A stretch of 64,000 bases of DNA from Lederbergia galactosidilytica (GTDB lineage: Bacteria > Bacillota > Bacilli > Bacillales > Bacillaceae_C), in assembly GCF_017873565.1 (NCBI RefSeq), contig NZ_JAGGKH010000013.1, forward strand, positions 62,001-126,000, given 5' to 3'. Position 1 is the stretch's first letter, and the number at the start of each line of letters is the position of its first letter. This document shows positions 63,902 to 64,000 of the stretch, one piece after another. The notes beneath the pieces were generated by a model. The model was not told where the DNA came from, did not search any database, and saw only the letters and a list, made by a program, of their open reading frames with translations. Made by a program: the position numbers and the translations under genes.

Positions 63902-64000
63902 GCGGTTCATCCCTTTACTATTTATTAGCAATGAAGGTTTTCCTTAGGAGTTTCCTTAAAAAGTAAGTTAGAGACCTCTGCACTAAGAAATAGGTAAACT

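Overview
The window is 64 kb of a low-G+C Bacillota chromosome, most likely a member of the Bacillaceae. The evidence is: AGGAGG-type ribosome binding sites with frequent TTG and GTG starts; CcpA-type cre sites; a T-box leader; YesL/YesM/YesN/YesS-type regulators and LplA/LplB/YtcP-type importers; a GH8 exo-oligoxylanase that aligns, from memory, with the Bacillus halodurans Rex enzyme; and Bacillaceae-style intergenic repeats. No species can be named from the sequence alone.

Layout. (1) 1-5.1 kb: the 5' part of a prolyl-tRNA synthetase gene behind a T-box leader, a pair of short chromate transporters and a ROK-family regulator. (2) 5.1-10.8 kb: a formylglycine-generating enzyme (sulfatase maturase), a CcpA-controlled alpha-xylosidase (GH31), a nucleoside hydrolase and ribokinase. 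(3) 11.4-19.1 kb: a nitrilase-family hydrolase, then a four-gene operon (Gfo/Idh/MocA oxidoreductase, GPH-type sugar symporter, two xylose-isomerase-like TIM barrels) divergent from its likely LacI-type repressor. (4) 19.4-21.6 kb: a VWA lipoprotein and a C39-like peptidase. (5) 21.7-35.1 kb: one long leftward transcription unit resembling a rhamnogalacturonan/pectin cluster: two permeases, a binding lipoprotein, a YesS-type AraC regulator, a CE12 esterase, a large GH106-like hydrolase, a Cys-type sulfatase and an oligogalacturonate-lyase-like protein. (6) 35.4-41.3 kb: a DUF624 protein, a YesN/YesM-type two-component pair, KDPG aldolase and KDG kinase. (7) 41.5-52.5 kb: beta-xylosidase (GH43), exo-oligoxylanase (GH8) and two oligosaccharide ABC importers, one with a DUF624 gene. 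(8) 52.7-60.5 kb: a decayed IS1182-like element, a cell-wall-anchored GH10 xylanase and a cytoplasmic GH2 enzyme. (9) 61-64 kb: an operon of DUF624, Nif3-like and Gfo/Idh/MocA genes.

Together the genes describe hemicellulose and pectin use. An anchored xylanase cuts polymer outside the cell, three ABC importers bring in oligosaccharides, and cytoplasmic GH43, GH8, GH31, GH2, GH106-like, CE12 and sulfatase enzymes trim them. KdgK/KdgA finish acidic sugars. None of the three importers has an ATPase here, so a shared MsmX-type ATPase elsewhere is expected. cre sites lie in front of several of these genes.

The intergenic regions carry at least five copies of an element whose ends are inverted GGCTGGGACA / TGTCCCAGCC-like sequences, plus members of two other Bacillaceae repeat types. 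The least explained parts are these elements, the sulfatase-plus-maturase link to a pectin-type operon, and the two oxidoreductase operons.
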